This document shows, in pieces, positions 22,998 through 32,777 of a stretch of 43,752 nt of DNA. Numbering within the stretch: the stretch's first letter is position 1; each line of letters opens with the position of its first letter. Under the pieces are notes generated by a model. That model was not told where the DNA came from and did not search any database. It saw only the letters and a list, made by a program, of their open reading frames with translations. The translations under genes were made by a program, and so were the position numbers. Source of the DNA: RGIG3009 sp045595845 (GTDB lineage Bacteria; Bacillota; Clostridia; Oscillospirales; Acutalibacteraceae); NCBI GenBank assembly GCA_045595845.1, contig JAZOBF010000012.1, positions 1-43,752 of the forward strand, read 5' to 3'.

Positions 22998-24930
22998 ATT
23001 CTTCGGGAGAAGCATCGGCTTGGGATACAAAGAGATTCATATTGGAATAAGCGGGAATCTCGCGCCCCTCCATAGCAGCACGGAACTGTGTTCCATCCAT
23101 CTTTTCGTTTTCAATCAAATACTCGGCGATAAGATGCAGTTTATCTTCGTTTTGCGATAAACAGGTTGTCGTTTTCTTATAAGCATCGGTAACAATACGA
23201 TTGATTTCCGCATCAATTTGAGCGGCAACCTGTTCGGAATAATTGCGTGTATGACCGAAATCACGCCCTAAGAAAACCTCATTCGAATCCGATGCGCCAA
23301 ACACAACGGGGCCCAGGTTATCACTCATACCGTATTTGGTTACCATTTTGCGGGCGGTTTCGGTAGAACGCTCTAAGTCGTTAGAAGCACCGGTAGAAAT
23401 ATCTTTCATGATTAATGCCTCTGCCACTCGACCGCCCAGAAGCACCTGTATATCTTCCAACATGCGATTTTTGGTTAAATGCTGATGGTCGTTTTCCGGC
23501 AAATTCATCGTAAAGCCGGCAGCCATACCGCGCGGGATAACGGAAATTTGATGCACAGGATCTTGTGTCGGACAGAAAAACGATACGATAGCGTGACCTG
23601 CTTCGTGATACGCCGTGATACGCTTATCTTTTTCCGTAATGACATGGCTTCGTTTTTCGGTTCCCATAATAACCTTAAGTGTAGCTTCTTCAATTTCCTC
23701 CATGGTCAAGGAATGCCGACCGCGGCGCGCTGCAAGCAAGGCAGATTCATTTAAAAGGTTTTCGAGATCCGCACCTGTAAATCCAACGGTTGCTTTAGCA
23801 ATAACCGCCAAGTCAACATCGGGGCCGAGCGGTTTTCCTTTTGCATGAACATGCAAAATCGCTTCACGGCCTTTTATATCCGGATAATTAACAACGATCT
23901 GGCGATCAAAACGACCGGGACGCATCAAAGCGGGATCCAAGATATCGGGGCGGTTGGTCGCCGCCATCATGATAACGCCTTCATTCGCACCAAAGCCATC
24001 CATTTCCACCAACAACTGGTTTAATGTTTGTTCACGCTCATCATGACCGCCGCCGAGACCCGCTCCGCGCTGACGGCCGACCGCATCGATCTCATCGATG
24101 TAAATAATACACGGCGAATTTTTCTTTGCCTGTTCAAACAAATCGCGTACGCGCGAGGCGCCAACACCAACATACATTTCCACGAAATCCGAACCGGAGA
24201 TAGAAAAGAACTGCACGCCGGCTTCGCCCGCTACGGCGCGAGCAAGCAATGTTTTACCGGTACCGGGAGGGCCGACCAATAACACGCCTTTCGGTACACG
24301 GGCGCCGAGTTCCTTAAACTTTTTAGGAGAACGAAGAAAATCTACAATTTCGCGAAGTTCTTCCTTTTCCTCATCCGCACCGGCAACATCGTCAAATGTT
24401 GTTTTGCGTTTTTCGTCAACCGGTTGTTTGACACGGGCTTTCCCAAATCCCATCATTTTCCCGCCGCCGTCGATGTTATTTAACGAACGACGCATGGAAA
24501 CCCACATGGCAACAAACAAGCCGGCGATCAGTAAAGACGGCAAGAAGCTTGCCCATGGAATGGAAGTAGGTTGAATATAATTGTATTTTGTGACCTTGCC
24601 GGCTACATACGGTTCTATATCGTTTAAAAACAAACTGATATTCGGAACCGTGTACGAAAGAACATCATGTTCATTTATCTGTCCATTGCCATCGACATCG
24701 GTACGAAAATCGGATTTTAACCGAATGGCAATTACTCCGTTTGTCAGGTTAAACTCAAATTCTTCAACCTTTTCCTCGCTGAAGAGCTGAACATAGTCAG
24801 AATAGACCAGATCATTTTTCACTTGAGAACCGGATAGAAACATCCAGACAATGACTAACACCAGTACCGGAATGCCGATGAACAACCCCAGATTGCGCAA
24901 CAGCTTACCATGATTATTGTTGGATTCCAA
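22996..24930 (-). CDS. ftsH: ATP-dependent zinc metalloprotease FtsH
   Basis: A 644-residue membrane protease that degrades membrane and regulatory proteins. Two membrane helices (about 12-33 and 126-145) frame a small extracytoplasmic domain. The AAA module has Walker A GPPGTGKT (220-227), Walker B CIIYIDEIDAV and the SRH arginines in TNRPDILDPALMRPGR. The zinc site is HEAGH (442-446), with the third ligand in the DLERSTETARKMV region. Unusually, the extracytoplasmic domain contains DVDGNGQINEHD (78-89), an EF-hand-like calcium-loop pattern. The start is TTG at 24930 with AAGGAGTGAGG upstream. It is the last gene of the rnj operon, 7 bases after hpt. Confidence 0.97.
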   Translation of the reverse strand: MESNNNHGKLLRNLGLFIGIPVLVLVIVWMFLSGSQVKNDLVYSDYVQLFSEEKVEEFEFNLTNGVIAIRLKSDFRTDVDGNGQINEHDVLSYTVPNISLFLNDIEPYVAGKVTKYNYIQPTSIPWASFLPSLLIAGLFVAMWVSMRRSLNNIDGGGKMMGFGKARVKQPVDEKRKTTFDDVAGADEEKEELREIVDFLRSPKKFKELGARVPKGVLLVGPPGTGKTLLARAVAGEAGVQFFSISGSDFVEMYVGVGASRVRDLFEQAKKNSPCIIYIDEIDAVGRQRGAGLGGGHDEREQTLNQLLVEMDGFGANEGVIMMAATNRPDILDPALMRPGRFDRQIVVNYPDIKGREAILHVHAKGKPLGPDVDLAVIAKATVGFTGADLENLLNESALLAARRGRHSLTMEEIEEATLKVIMGTEKRSHVITEKDKRITAYHEAGHAIVSFFCPTQDPVHQISVIPRGMAAGFTMNLPENDHQHLTKNRMLEDIQVLLGGRVAEALIMKDISTGASNDLERSTETARKMVTKYGMSDNLGPVVFGASDSNEVFLGRDFGHTRNYSEQVAAQIDAEINRIVTDAYKKTTTCLSQNEDKLHLIAEYLIENEKMDGTQFRAAMEGREIPAYSNMNLFVSQADASPEE

Positions 24931-24937
24931 AGGATCC

Positions 24938-25495
24938 TCACTCCTTTTCGTGGGTATAAATACAGGGTTTTAAGACACCGACATACGGCAGATTACGATA
25001 TAACTCCGCATAATCAAGACCATAACCGACAATGAACTCATCGGGTACGGAAGCCCCGATATAATCGGCGGTGATATCAACACGACGGCGTTCGGGTTTA
25101 TCTAAGAAGGTGCACAAACGGATACTGGAAGGATTACGCGCAGACAGATTTTTTAGCAAGTATGACAAAGTCACACCCGAATCCAAAATATCTTCCACAA
25201 CCAACACATCTTTACCATCCAACGAAGCATCCAAATCTTTCAAGATGCGCACTTCACCCGAGGTCGATGTACCGGAACCGTAACTTGAAACGGATAAGAA
25301 ATCAATAGAACACGGGACTGTGATTTCACGCATAAGATCCGCCATAAACATGAGCGAACCTTTCAGCACACTGACCAGTAAAAGATTTTTACCCTTATAA
25401 TCTTCACTGATTCGCCGTCCCATATTCTGAACGATATCGGCAATTTTTTCTTCATCCAACAAGATTTTCTCAACATCAGGATGTAGGGTTCTCAT
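24938..25495 (-). CDS. hpt: Hypoxanthine phosphoribosyltransferase
   Basis: A 185-residue purine-salvage enzyme that joins hypoxanthine or guanine to PRPP. The PRPP loop is VLVVEDILDSGVTLSYL, and VSVLKGSLMFMADL and FLSVSSYGS are the other active-site segments. VPDEFIVGYGLDYAELYRNLPYVG matches the C-terminal hood. ATG 25495 follows AAGGAGG, and the gene begins inside the last 20 bases of tilS. The order tilS-hpt-ftsH is conserved across Firmicutes; in Bacillus, hpt expression is linked to (p)ppGpp and TilS. Confidence 0.96.
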   Translation of the reverse strand: MRTLHPDVEKILLDEEKIADIVQNMGRRISEDYKGKNLLLVSVLKGSLMFMADLMREITVPCSIDFLSVSSYGSGTSTSGEVRILKDLDASLDGKDVLVVEDILDSGVTLSYLLKNLSARNPSSIRLCTFLDKPERRRVDITADYIGASVPDEFIVGYGLDYAELYRNLPYVGVLKPCIYTHEKE

Positions 25496-26843
25496 ATACG
25501 TCCTCCTTTATCACAAGCAAAACAGTCTTTGTCTCCGACGAAATTTGTACGCGTTTATCGCATCCGAGACCAAACACAAGTAGGATTCCCAGCGCATCAC
25601 ACAAAATAGGAACGGTATCGCGCGAAACAGTTTTGCGCTCATTAAACAATTTTTTTAATGATTTTCCGCAATTTCTACCTACAGGGTGAAACGCATCGCC
25701 CTCTTTACGCTGACGCAATACCAAATTGCCATTTATTTTATCATAGTCTAACGCATTTGCAAACAGGTATTTGCAAATATTTAGTTTTTGTTCATATTCT
25801 TCTCTTGTCAGCACCATCAAGCGATAAATACCGTTCCCTATTGTGTAACACTCGCCGACTACCGCTGACAGACAAAACTCGGGATATGGGTCCTCGACTT
25901 CCGATTGCGGGATGAGGGCGGTTTGAGTAACACACCAACGGGTACCGCCCGGCAATACAACCGCGCCATCCCCCGCTTCCAAAGCGGTATTCAGCAACCG
26001 TATATGGCGTTCTTCTGCCGTCTGAACGATACAACATAAGGCGCGGGAACGCAGCGGTTCGTCCAACGCCAACAATGTATGACGGGAATAGGCATCCTCG
26101 TCCATTTTGGCATCGTCAACAGCTTTTTTCACCCACTTCTCAATAAACGCATCGGTTTGCCGCACTTGTTCAATAAAGCGTGTTACCGCCGTTGTAACCT
26201 TTGGGTTTATAGCCCGCATCTGCGGCATAACCGTATGACGGATACGGTTGCGCGCATAGGCAATATCCGCATTCGTACTGTCTGTTACATAGGATAAATC
26301 GTATTGTTGGCAATATGCCTCGATTTCTTCTCGAGTACAGGTGATAAGCGGGCGAATAATTTCCCCGCGAACCGGCGGGATTCCAACGGCACCGTGAAGA
26401 CCGCTGCCTCGGCAGATATGTAACAACAAGGTTTCAGCATTATCGTCAGCGGTATGGGCGGTAGCTATACGGTACACGGGAAAGCGTTGTGCGGCTGTGT
26501 TAAACGCTTCATAGCGCAGTTCTCTGCCGACCTCCTCTATCCCTCGTCCCCGGTCATGAGCAAGCGACGCAACATCGTGCTGTTCTGTATAGAGGGGGAT
26601 ATTCCATTGACGACATAACGCCTCTACAAATTGCTGATCGCGCCGTGATTCCTCACCGCGCAAGGAATGGTTAATATGTACCGCTTGGAGGTGCGAAATG
26701 ACGCCTTCCTCCCGCAATGATGCAAAAAGATGCAGTAATGTAACGGAATCGGCACCACCTGACAAACCAACTATGACAGCACAATCCGGCGGCAACATAC
26801 GCTCCCGCCGAATTACCTGCAAGGCCTTTTCCTTTACACCCAT
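25476..26843 (-). CDS. tilS: tRNA(Ile)-lysidine synthetase TilS
   Basis: A 455-residue ATP-dependent enzyme that attaches lysine to C34 of tRNA-Ile(CAU), changing its decoding from AUG to AUA. The PP-loop motif SGGADS is at 28-33. It shows HINHSLRGEESRRDQQFV, ATAHTADDNAETLLLHICRGSG and DSTNADIAYARNRIRH. The C-terminal part (about 360-450) with FHPVGRNCGKSLKKLFNERK is the tRNA-binding TilS-C domain. The length is normal. It starts 6 bases after dnaB and overlaps hpt by 20 bases. Confidence 0.95.
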   Translation of the reverse strand: MGVKEKALQVIRRERMLPPDCAVIVGLSGGADSVTLLHLFASLREEGVISHLQAVHINHSLRGEESRRDQQFVEALCRQWNIPLYTEQHDVASLAHDRGRGIEEVGRELRYEAFNTAAQRFPVYRIATAHTADDNAETLLLHICRGSGLHGAVGIPPVRGEIIRPLITCTREEIEAYCQQYDLSYVTDSTNADIAYARNRIRHTVMPQMRAINPKVTTAVTRFIEQVRQTDAFIEKWVKKAVDDAKMDEDAYSRHTLLALDEPLRSRALCCIVQTAEERHIRLLNTALEAGDGAVVLPGGTRWCVTQTALIPQSEVEDPYPEFCLSAVVGECYTIGNGIYRLMVLTREEYEQKLNICKYLFANALDYDKINGNLVLRQRKEGDAFHPVGRNCGKSLKKLFNERKTVSRDTVPILCDALGILLVFGLGCDKRVQISSETKTVLLVIKEDVYENPTS

Positions 26844-26849
26844 AACGGA

Positions 26850-28205
26850 TCATCCTTCGCTTTGATGCAACTCTAATGAAGTAAATTGCGTAAATTCACC
26901 TTGGAACGCCAAGGGAACCGTACCAAGCTCACCATGACGGTTTTTAGAGACAATAACCTCAGCCGTACCGGTTTGAACAGCAGTAGGATCGCTTTTTTCA
27001 TTGCGATAATACTCATCTCGGTACAGGAACAACACCTGATCGGCATCTTGTTCGATAGAACCGGATTCACGCAAATCCGACAGACCGGGACGGTGATTGG
27101 ATTGCTTTTCGGTAGCACGAGCCAACTGTGCACAAACCATGATGGGAACATTCAATTCTTTCGCCATGATTTTCAAACTGCGTGTAATCTCCGAAACCTC
27201 AGTCACACGATTCTCCGTCTTTTTACCGGAATGCATCAACTGCAAATAGTCGATTACTACAAATCCAAGATCCTTAAGACGAAGCAGACGGGATTTCATA
27301 GTGGGAACTGTGATACTGGCGGTATCGTCTAAGTAAATGGGCGCCTGTCCAAGTTGGCCGGCGGCTGTTGCCATGCGCGACCATTCATCGGGCGTTAAGT
27401 TACCGGTACGCAATTTTTTGGAAGAAACTCGTGCCTCCGAGGAGAGGAAACGGTTCACCATTTGTTCACGCGACATTTCAAGATTAAACACCGCTACCGT
27501 GCGTCTTTGTTGCATCGCGACATTTCGCGCGATATTCAAGGCAAAGCTGGTCTTACCCATACCGGGACGCGCACCGACGATAATCAAGTCGGAACGATTC
27601 AGACCGGTTGTAATCTCATCGAGCGCACTGATACCGGTAGGGATACCAACATACAGTTCACGCTCATCAGAGGTCAGTTTATTGTACATTTCATAGTTGG
27701 AGGCAATGACCTCGCGAATCGGAATCAAACCACCTTGATGTTTATCCTGACGAATGTCATAGATTTTTTGTTCCGCTTGTTCAATTAACGCGGAGGTATC
27801 GACACCGGGTTGCAAGGCATCCCCCGTAATCTCACGTGATACCCGAATCAATCGGCGTATATCGAACTTGTCCCGCACAATACGCGCGTAATTGGAGATG
27901 TTTGAAATCGAGGGAACAATTTGTGCCAACTTAAGCAAATAGTTTTTCCCTTCTTCTTCCGAGAAAAACGATTCCGCTTTAAGCGACTCCAAAACCGTGA
28001 CAAAATCAATGGTTTTAGATTGCAAAAGTTTTTCCAGCATAATCGTATAGATCGCTTGGTGTTCAGCCAAATAGAAATGCTCCGGTTTTAAAATATCCGC
28101 CACCTGTTTGATACAATCGGAATCCATTAAAACGGCACCCAGCACCGCTTGTTCGGCTTCCAGACTATGCGGCAAATTCAATTCATCGTAGGTTGTCTCA
28201 GGCAT
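26850..28205 (-). CDS. dnaB: Replicative DNA helicase DnaB
   Basis: A 451-residue hexameric helicase that unwinds the replication fork. The N-terminal helical domain (about 8-110: LPHSLEAEQAVLGAVLMD) contacts primase. The RecA-like C-domain (about 175-445) has Walker A GARPGMGKTSFALNIA, Walker B FVVIDYLQLM, and LSDLRESGSIEQDADQVLFLYR with the arginine finger region. No intein is present. The ribosome binding site (AAGGGATGTGG) is moderate. The rplI-dnaB order is widespread in Firmicutes. Confidence 0.97.
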   Translation of the reverse strand: MPETTYDELNLPHSLEAEQAVLGAVLMDSDCIKQVADILKPEHFYLAEHQAIYTIMLEKLLQSKTIDFVTVLESLKAESFFSEEEGKNYLLKLAQIVPSISNISNYARIVRDKFDIRRLIRVSREITGDALQPGVDTSALIEQAEQKIYDIRQDKHQGGLIPIREVIASNYEMYNKLTSDERELYVGIPTGISALDEITTGLNRSDLIIVGARPGMGKTSFALNIARNVAMQQRRTVAVFNLEMSREQMVNRFLSSEARVSSKKLRTGNLTPDEWSRMATAAGQLGQAPIYLDDTASITVPTMKSRLLRLKDLGFVVIDYLQLMHSGKKTENRVTEVSEITRSLKIMAKELNVPIMVCAQLARATEKQSNHRPGLSDLRESGSIEQDADQVLFLYRDEYYRNEKSDPTAVQTGTAEVIVSKNRHGELGTVPLAFQGEFTQFTSLELHQSEG

Positions 28206-28225
28206 ACGCCCACATCCCTTACTGT

Positions 28226-28666
28226 TTATTCCGTAACCATAACGGTGATTTTTGCGGTAACACCTTGATTAAATTTCAGTTCGGCCTCATACGCGCCGAA
28301 CGCTTTTACATCCGCCATGACAATTTTGCGCTTATCCAGATCAATGCCATACTGTTCTTTAAGAACTTGCGCCACCTCTTTTGTCGTAACAGAACCGAAC
28401 AACTTACCGTTTTGACCGGCACGAGCGGTTACTTTGACCGTTTTACCGGATACAGTTTTGGAGAATGCCTCCGCCTGTTGTTTTTCAACGGCTTTGTGGT
28501 GTTGTTGAGCCGATTCCTTGTTGCGCAAATCGTTCATTGCTTGTGCATCCGCTTCAATTGCCAAACCACGCGGCAATAAAAAATTACGAGCATAACCATC
28601 CGACACCTGTACAAGTTGGCCGGCCTTTCCCTGACCTTTTACATCTTGTTTAAGAATCACTTTCAT
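28226..28666 (-). CDS. rplI: 50S ribosomal protein L9
   Basis: A 146-residue protein of the large ribosomal subunit. The N-terminal 23S rRNA-binding domain reads MKVILKQDVKGQGKAGQLV and YARNFLLPRGLA. A long connecting helix (about 40-75) leads to a C-terminal domain with GKLFGSVTTKEVA. ATG 28666 follows AGGAGG; an upstream in-frame ATG (28729) has no such site and would overlap gdpP. It is 13 bases after gdpP and 20 before dnaB. Confidence 0.97.
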   Translation of the reverse strand: MKVILKQDVKGQGKAGQLVQVSDGYARNFLLPRGLAIEADAQAMNDLRNKESAQQHHKAVEKQQAEAFSKTVSGKTVKVTARAGQNGKLFGSVTTKEVAQVLKEQYGIDLDKRKIVMADVKAFGAYEAELKFNQGVTAKITVMVTE

Positions 28667-28679
28667 TGCTATGTACCTC

Positions 28680-30662
28680 CTATTTCTGTGAGTCGCGTAC
28701 GCGCTCTCGTTCTGTTGAGTACGCATCAATCGCTTTCCGAAGCAACTCCGTTGCCGCCTCCATGTCGATTTCTTTCAAGTACGCACCGGCCATGGTCTGA
28801 TGACCGCCACCGCCCATCGCTTCCATAATGAGTTGTACATTAACAGCACCATATGAGCGGGCGGATATGTTGACCCCCCCGTTTTCGGGGAACAACACAA
28901 ACGAGGCTTCAACATCCTTGACACAAAGTAATTCATCTGCCGTTTGGGAAGCCACGATACGCATATCGTTACCGCCGGAATTGGCACAGGCAATCGCCAT
29001 AGTCAGGTAGGGTTGCGCAGCAGAAAGTATTTCCGCTTTGCGTTGATAGACAGTCATATTCTCCGAGAACATGCGCTTAGCTTCTACCGTATCGGCACCA
29101 AGCTTACGCAAGTATGCAGCGGCTTCAAAGGTGCGAACACCCGCTTTCATAACGAAATGGCGCGTATCCAGCATAATACCGGCAAGGAGCGCTTCCGCTT
29201 CCAAACGAGATACTTTCACGCCGTTCATATACTGCAGGATCTCAGCTACCAATTCCGAAGCGGAACTGGAATTCGGTTCGTGATAGAACAGTACCGCATC
29301 ATCAATATGCTCAACCATTTTGCGATGATGGTCAATTACCGCCACCGTTTCAATCTGCCGGTATAATGCAGGCATATCCAAGCGTTGGGGTTGATGGGTA
29401 TCGGTGATAATGAGTAAGGTGTTTTGGGTGATTAACGGTAACGCGTTCTTGGCTTCGACAAATAAGTCCCCTTTTCCCTGCGTGCGGTAACGGTCTATCA
29501 GCGCCTTTGCCAGCGTGGTTTCGGGATCATAGACGGTAAAAGCCTGCTTTCCCATACTGCGACAGGCCGCCGTCAACGCAACAGCCGATCCTAAACAATC
29601 CAAATCAGAATAGCAATGTCCCATGGTAAGAACCATGTCACTTTCCGCGATCATCTGTTGCAGTGCCGCCGCTATCACACGCGAACGCACCTTTGTGCGT
29701 TTTTCCACACTTTTTGACAAGCCACCGTAAAAATCAAACCCGTTTTTCGTTTTAACAACCGCTTGATCGCCGCCGCGTCCCAGTGCCATATCCATGGTTT
29801 GCCGTGCCTGTGCATCGGCATCGTAAAAGGTTTTCCCTTGGCCTACACCGATTGATAAAGTCAAACTAAGCGCGCCCGCCGTCGGGATGGCGCGTACTTT
29901 ATCTAAAATATCAAATCGATCTTGTTGGATTTGGTCCAAATAGCGTTGTTCCAACAAAATCATAAAACGGTCGGTCCCGCTCTTGCGAAACAGTCCACAA
30001 TGCTCGTTCGCCCAATTTTCCAACAAAATATCCACCTGAGAAAACAACTGTGCCCGCTCGCTGTCACGCAGATCGTTCATAACTTCATCTGCATTATCCA
30101 AATACAAGGATAAAATGACAGGACGGCTGAGTTCATATTCCGAGGCGATGTGACTCAGTTCGGTATGGTCAAAGCAATAAAGCACATAGGCGGCCTCATC
30201 GTGTATGCGTAGTTTACTGATGTAGACGGAATAGGTTCTGCCCGCACATATCAACTGCGGTAAAAACCGTCCCGCCAACTGGCCGGCAGACAGATTGGCA
30301 AACACCTTTTCAATCGGTTCCCCTACCAAATCGTTGTTTTGCAACACTTCACGACGGAACAGTTCATTATACCAAACAATTTCGGTACTATCTGACACCA
30401 GTACGACAGGGATCGGTGTGCTTTCCAACGCCGTACGATCACGCTGGTTGAGGTGGTGGGCGATATTCGATAAATAGCGCAAAACATCGCGTTTTAAATA
30501 CCAAAATCGCCAAACGCCATACCCGAAGGTCATTACACATACAACCGCCGCAATCAAAAACACCGTTCGATTCAAGAACAACAGCGTAAGAAGTAGGAGA
30601 AGTGATACGATGGCTAAAAGTGTTATAACCGGTGATACCGACCAAACGGTTTTTCGTTTCAT
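28680..30662 (-). CDS. gdpP: Cyclic-di-AMP phosphodiesterase GdpP
   Basis: A 660-residue membrane protein that hydrolyses c-di-AMP. Two membrane helices (about 9-52) are followed by a degenerate PAS domain (about 70-165: IPVVLVSDSTEIVWYNELF), a degenerate GGDEF domain (about 175-300: LGRGGDQAVVK in place of GGDEF) and the DHH-DHHA1 phosphodiesterase (about 335-650). The catalytic motifs GHCYSDLDCLGSA, DTHQP, VIDHHRK and GGGGHQTMAGAYL are present. The start ATG at 30662 follows AAGGAG; an in-frame upstream extension would overlap rnj. gdpP-rplI-dnaB is a conserved Firmicutes order. The regulator links c-di-AMP to wall and osmotic homeostasis. Confidence 0.95.
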   Translation of the reverse strand: MKRKTVWSVSPVITLLAIVSLLLLLTLLFLNRTVFLIAAVVCVMTFGYGVWRFWYLKRDVLRYLSNIAHHLNQRDRTALESTPIPVVLVSDSTEIVWYNELFRREVLQNNDLVGEPIEKVFANLSAGQLAGRFLPQLICAGRTYSVYISKLRIHDEAAYVLYCFDHTELSHIASEYELSRPVILSLYLDNADEVMNDLRDSERAQLFSQVDILLENWANEHCGLFRKSGTDRFMILLEQRYLDQIQQDRFDILDKVRAIPTAGALSLTLSIGVGQGKTFYDADAQARQTMDMALGRGGDQAVVKTKNGFDFYGGLSKSVEKRTKVRSRVIAAALQQMIAESDMVLTMGHCYSDLDCLGSAVALTAACRSMGKQAFTVYDPETTLAKALIDRYRTQGKGDLFVEAKNALPLITQNTLLIITDTHQPQRLDMPALYRQIETVAVIDHHRKMVEHIDDAVLFYHEPNSSSASELVAEILQYMNGVKVSRLEAEALLAGIMLDTRHFVMKAGVRTFEAAAYLRKLGADTVEAKRMFSENMTVYQRKAEILSAAQPYLTMAIACANSGGNDMRIVASQTADELLCVKDVEASFVLFPENGGVNISARSYGAVNVQLIMEAMGGGGHQTMAGAYLKEIDMEAATELLRKAIDAYSTERERVRDSQK

Positions 30663-30688
30663 ACTAACTTCTCCTTTCTTGAAACAAA

Positions 30689-32524
30689 TTAGTTTTCCAT
30701 AATAATGGGTAAGATCATCGGACTGCGTTTGGTTTTTTGGAACAACATACGGGATAATTCGTCCCGCACGCGGGATTTCATGGTTGCCCAATCATGCGTA
30801 TGGCGCTGGCAACATTCCTCTAAGACTCGCCGCGCGATGGTACGCGCCTCATCCATTAACTCTTCGGCTTCACGCACATACACAAAACCGCGGGAAACCA
30901 AATCCGGACCGGATACAATCTGTCCGTTAATGGGATCAATGGTTGCGACGACCACGATCAGGCCGTCTTGCGCCAAGTGTTTACGGTCGCGTAATACGAT
31001 ACTACCGACATCACCGATCCCCAAACCGTCCACAAGGGTTCGTCCCGCCGGAACCGATCCTACTACCGACATTTTGTCAGAAGTGATTTCAATAACTTTT
31101 CCGAGATCTGTCACCAAAACATTTTTGGACGGCATCCCCATGCTTTTTGCCAGTTGTGCATGCTTTTGCAAATGCTTGTGTTCACCATGAACCGGAATAA
31201 AAAATTTCGGTTTCGTAATCCCTTGAATAATTTTGAGCTCTTCTTGACAGGCATGACCGGAAACATGGACATCGTACATTTTTTCATACACGACATCACA
31301 ACCGCGTTTCATTAGCTCGTTAACAACCTTGCTCACGGTTTTTTCATTGCCGGGAATCGGTGTGGCAGAAATAATAATATAATCATCGGGACCGACATCC
31401 ACCTGACGATGATCGGAAAAAGCCATGCGTGCCAACGCTGACATCGGTTCTCCTTGACTGCCGGTGGTAATGATGGTCATTTTTTCTTTCGGGTATCGAT
31501 TGATCATATCAATATCCACCAAAAGCCCTTCCGGCATGGTAAGATATTTCAGTTCGTGCGCTATCGTCACATTGTTAATCATACTGCGTCCCGAAATGGC
31601 GACTTTACGCCCATCTTTAACGGCAGCGTCAATGATTTGTTGAATACGCGGCAAATTAGAAGAGAATGTTGCAATAATGATACGCTTGTTTTCGGCTTTT
31701 TTAAATAAACTGCTGAAACTCTCCCCTACCACACGCTCGCTGGCAGTATAACCGGGGCGTTCAGCGTTGGTAGAATCCGCCATCAGCGCCAAAACGCCTT
31801 CATTACCAAGTTCACCCAGACGCGGCAAATCAATCATTTTGCCCATAATGGGTGTACAATCGATTTTAAAATCACCGGTATGCACCACATAACCGAGCGG
31901 TGTTTTAATTCCCAAGCCGACGGCATCAGGAATGGAATGGTTAACATTAATAAACTCTACCGAAACTTCACCGAAATGAACGATATCGCCGGGTTTTACA
32001 ACATGTAACGGCACTTTTCCCGATAATCCATGTTCTTTAAGCTTGGAATCTATCAACGCAATGGTAAGCTTCGTAGCGTATATCGGAAAGATCATTTGTT
32101 TTAGTAAATACGGCAACGCGCCGATATGATCTTCATGTCCGTGTGTAATAACAACCCCTCGAATACGCTCGCGGCATTTTTCAACATGGGTGAAATCCGG
32201 TAATACAATATCAACACCGAGCAGATCCTCATCAGGAAATGCCATTCCGCAATCAATCAAAAATGCATCGTTTCCATATTCAAACAGCGTCATATTTTTA
32301 CCGATTTCATTAAGCCCGCCGAGCATGGTAATGTGAACGGGATGCGTAGGTTTCGACACCGTTTTTTTGGACGGTGTGCGATTAGTATTATAGCGACGCA
32401 CAGGTTGATGTGCCGCTTGTTTATTCTCGTTTGTAGACGGTGTCTTTGTTTTACGGGTATTTGTTTTTCGAACGCCGTTTTTTTCGACAGCTGATACTTG
32501 TTTTTTGTTTTGTTCTGTTGCCAT
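30689..32524 (-). CDS. rnj: Ribonuclease J
   Basis: A 611-residue MBL-fold RNase with endonuclease and 5'-to-3' exonuclease activity, central to RNA decay and processing in Gram-positives. The metal motif HGHEDH (VVITHGHEDHIGALPYL) and later MADSTNAERPG, HVSGHACQEEL and the beta-CASP segment are clear. The first 60 or so residues are a basic, low-complexity Lys/Thr/Asn extension absent from B. subtilis RNase J1 (about 555 residues). ATG 32524 follows GGAGG. It is the first gene of the seven-gene operon, behind a perfect promoter and a 130-base leader. J1 and J2 cannot be separated here. Confidence 0.96.
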   Translation of the reverse strand: MATEQNKKQVSAVEKNGVRKTNTRKTKTPSTNENKQAAHQPVRRYNTNRTPSKKTVSKPTHPVHITMLGGLNEIGKNMTLFEYGNDAFLIDCGMAFPDEDLLGVDIVLPDFTHVEKCRERIRGVVITHGHEDHIGALPYLLKQMIFPIYATKLTIALIDSKLKEHGLSGKVPLHVVKPGDIVHFGEVSVEFINVNHSIPDAVGLGIKTPLGYVVHTGDFKIDCTPIMGKMIDLPRLGELGNEGVLALMADSTNAERPGYTASERVVGESFSSLFKKAENKRIIIATFSSNLPRIQQIIDAAVKDGRKVAISGRSMINNVTIAHELKYLTMPEGLLVDIDMINRYPKEKMTIITTGSQGEPMSALARMAFSDHRQVDVGPDDYIIISATPIPGNEKTVSKVVNELMKRGCDVVYEKMYDVHVSGHACQEELKIIQGITKPKFFIPVHGEHKHLQKHAQLAKSMGMPSKNVLVTDLGKVIEITSDKMSVVGSVPAGRTLVDGLGIGDVGSIVLRDRKHLAQDGLIVVVATIDPINGQIVSGPDLVSRGFVYVREAEELMDEARTIARRVLEECCQRHTHDWATMKSRVRDELSRMLFQKTKRSPMILPIIMEN

Positions 32525-32654
32525 AAAATCCTCCGTTTCTAAAGTTAGATAACATTCAAATTAAGCCCCACTGTATCTGTGAGGCCGTGATGAGCAATAT
32601 AGTCCGAACACATAAAAAGATGGGGATTCGCTAACCGATCACATTAGTACTTTT

Positions 32655-32683
32655 ATTATATCTTTTTTAAACAATATTGTCAA
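32655..32683 (-). promoter_or_regulatory. Consensus promoter of the rnj-to-ftsH operon
   Basis: On the minus strand TTGACA, a 17-base spacer, TATAAT, identical to the sigma-A consensus (plus coordinates 32678-32683 and 32655-32660). The 130-base leader that follows has no open frame but carries complementary blocks (CCCCA and TGGGG). Confidence 0.9.
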
Positions 32684-32716
32684 GTTAAAGTATAGCACAA
32701 TCCCTCGCGATTAGAC

Positions 32717-32745
32717 TTGCAGTAAACAAATTTTTTTGATACAAT
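32717..32745 (+). promoter_or_regulatory. Promoter of rnhA
   Basis: TTGCAG at 32717-32722, a 17-base spacer, TACAAT at 32740-32745, about 33 bases upstream of the ATG. Confidence 0.75.
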
Positions 32746-32777
32746 ATTCATGTAGCCTATGAAAGCGAGGATGCCCC

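Noticed and set aside
28680..30662. GdpP as an active diguanylate cyclase
   Set aside because: The GGDEF signature is degenerate, as is normal for GdpP. The DHH-DHHA1 part is the active enzyme.
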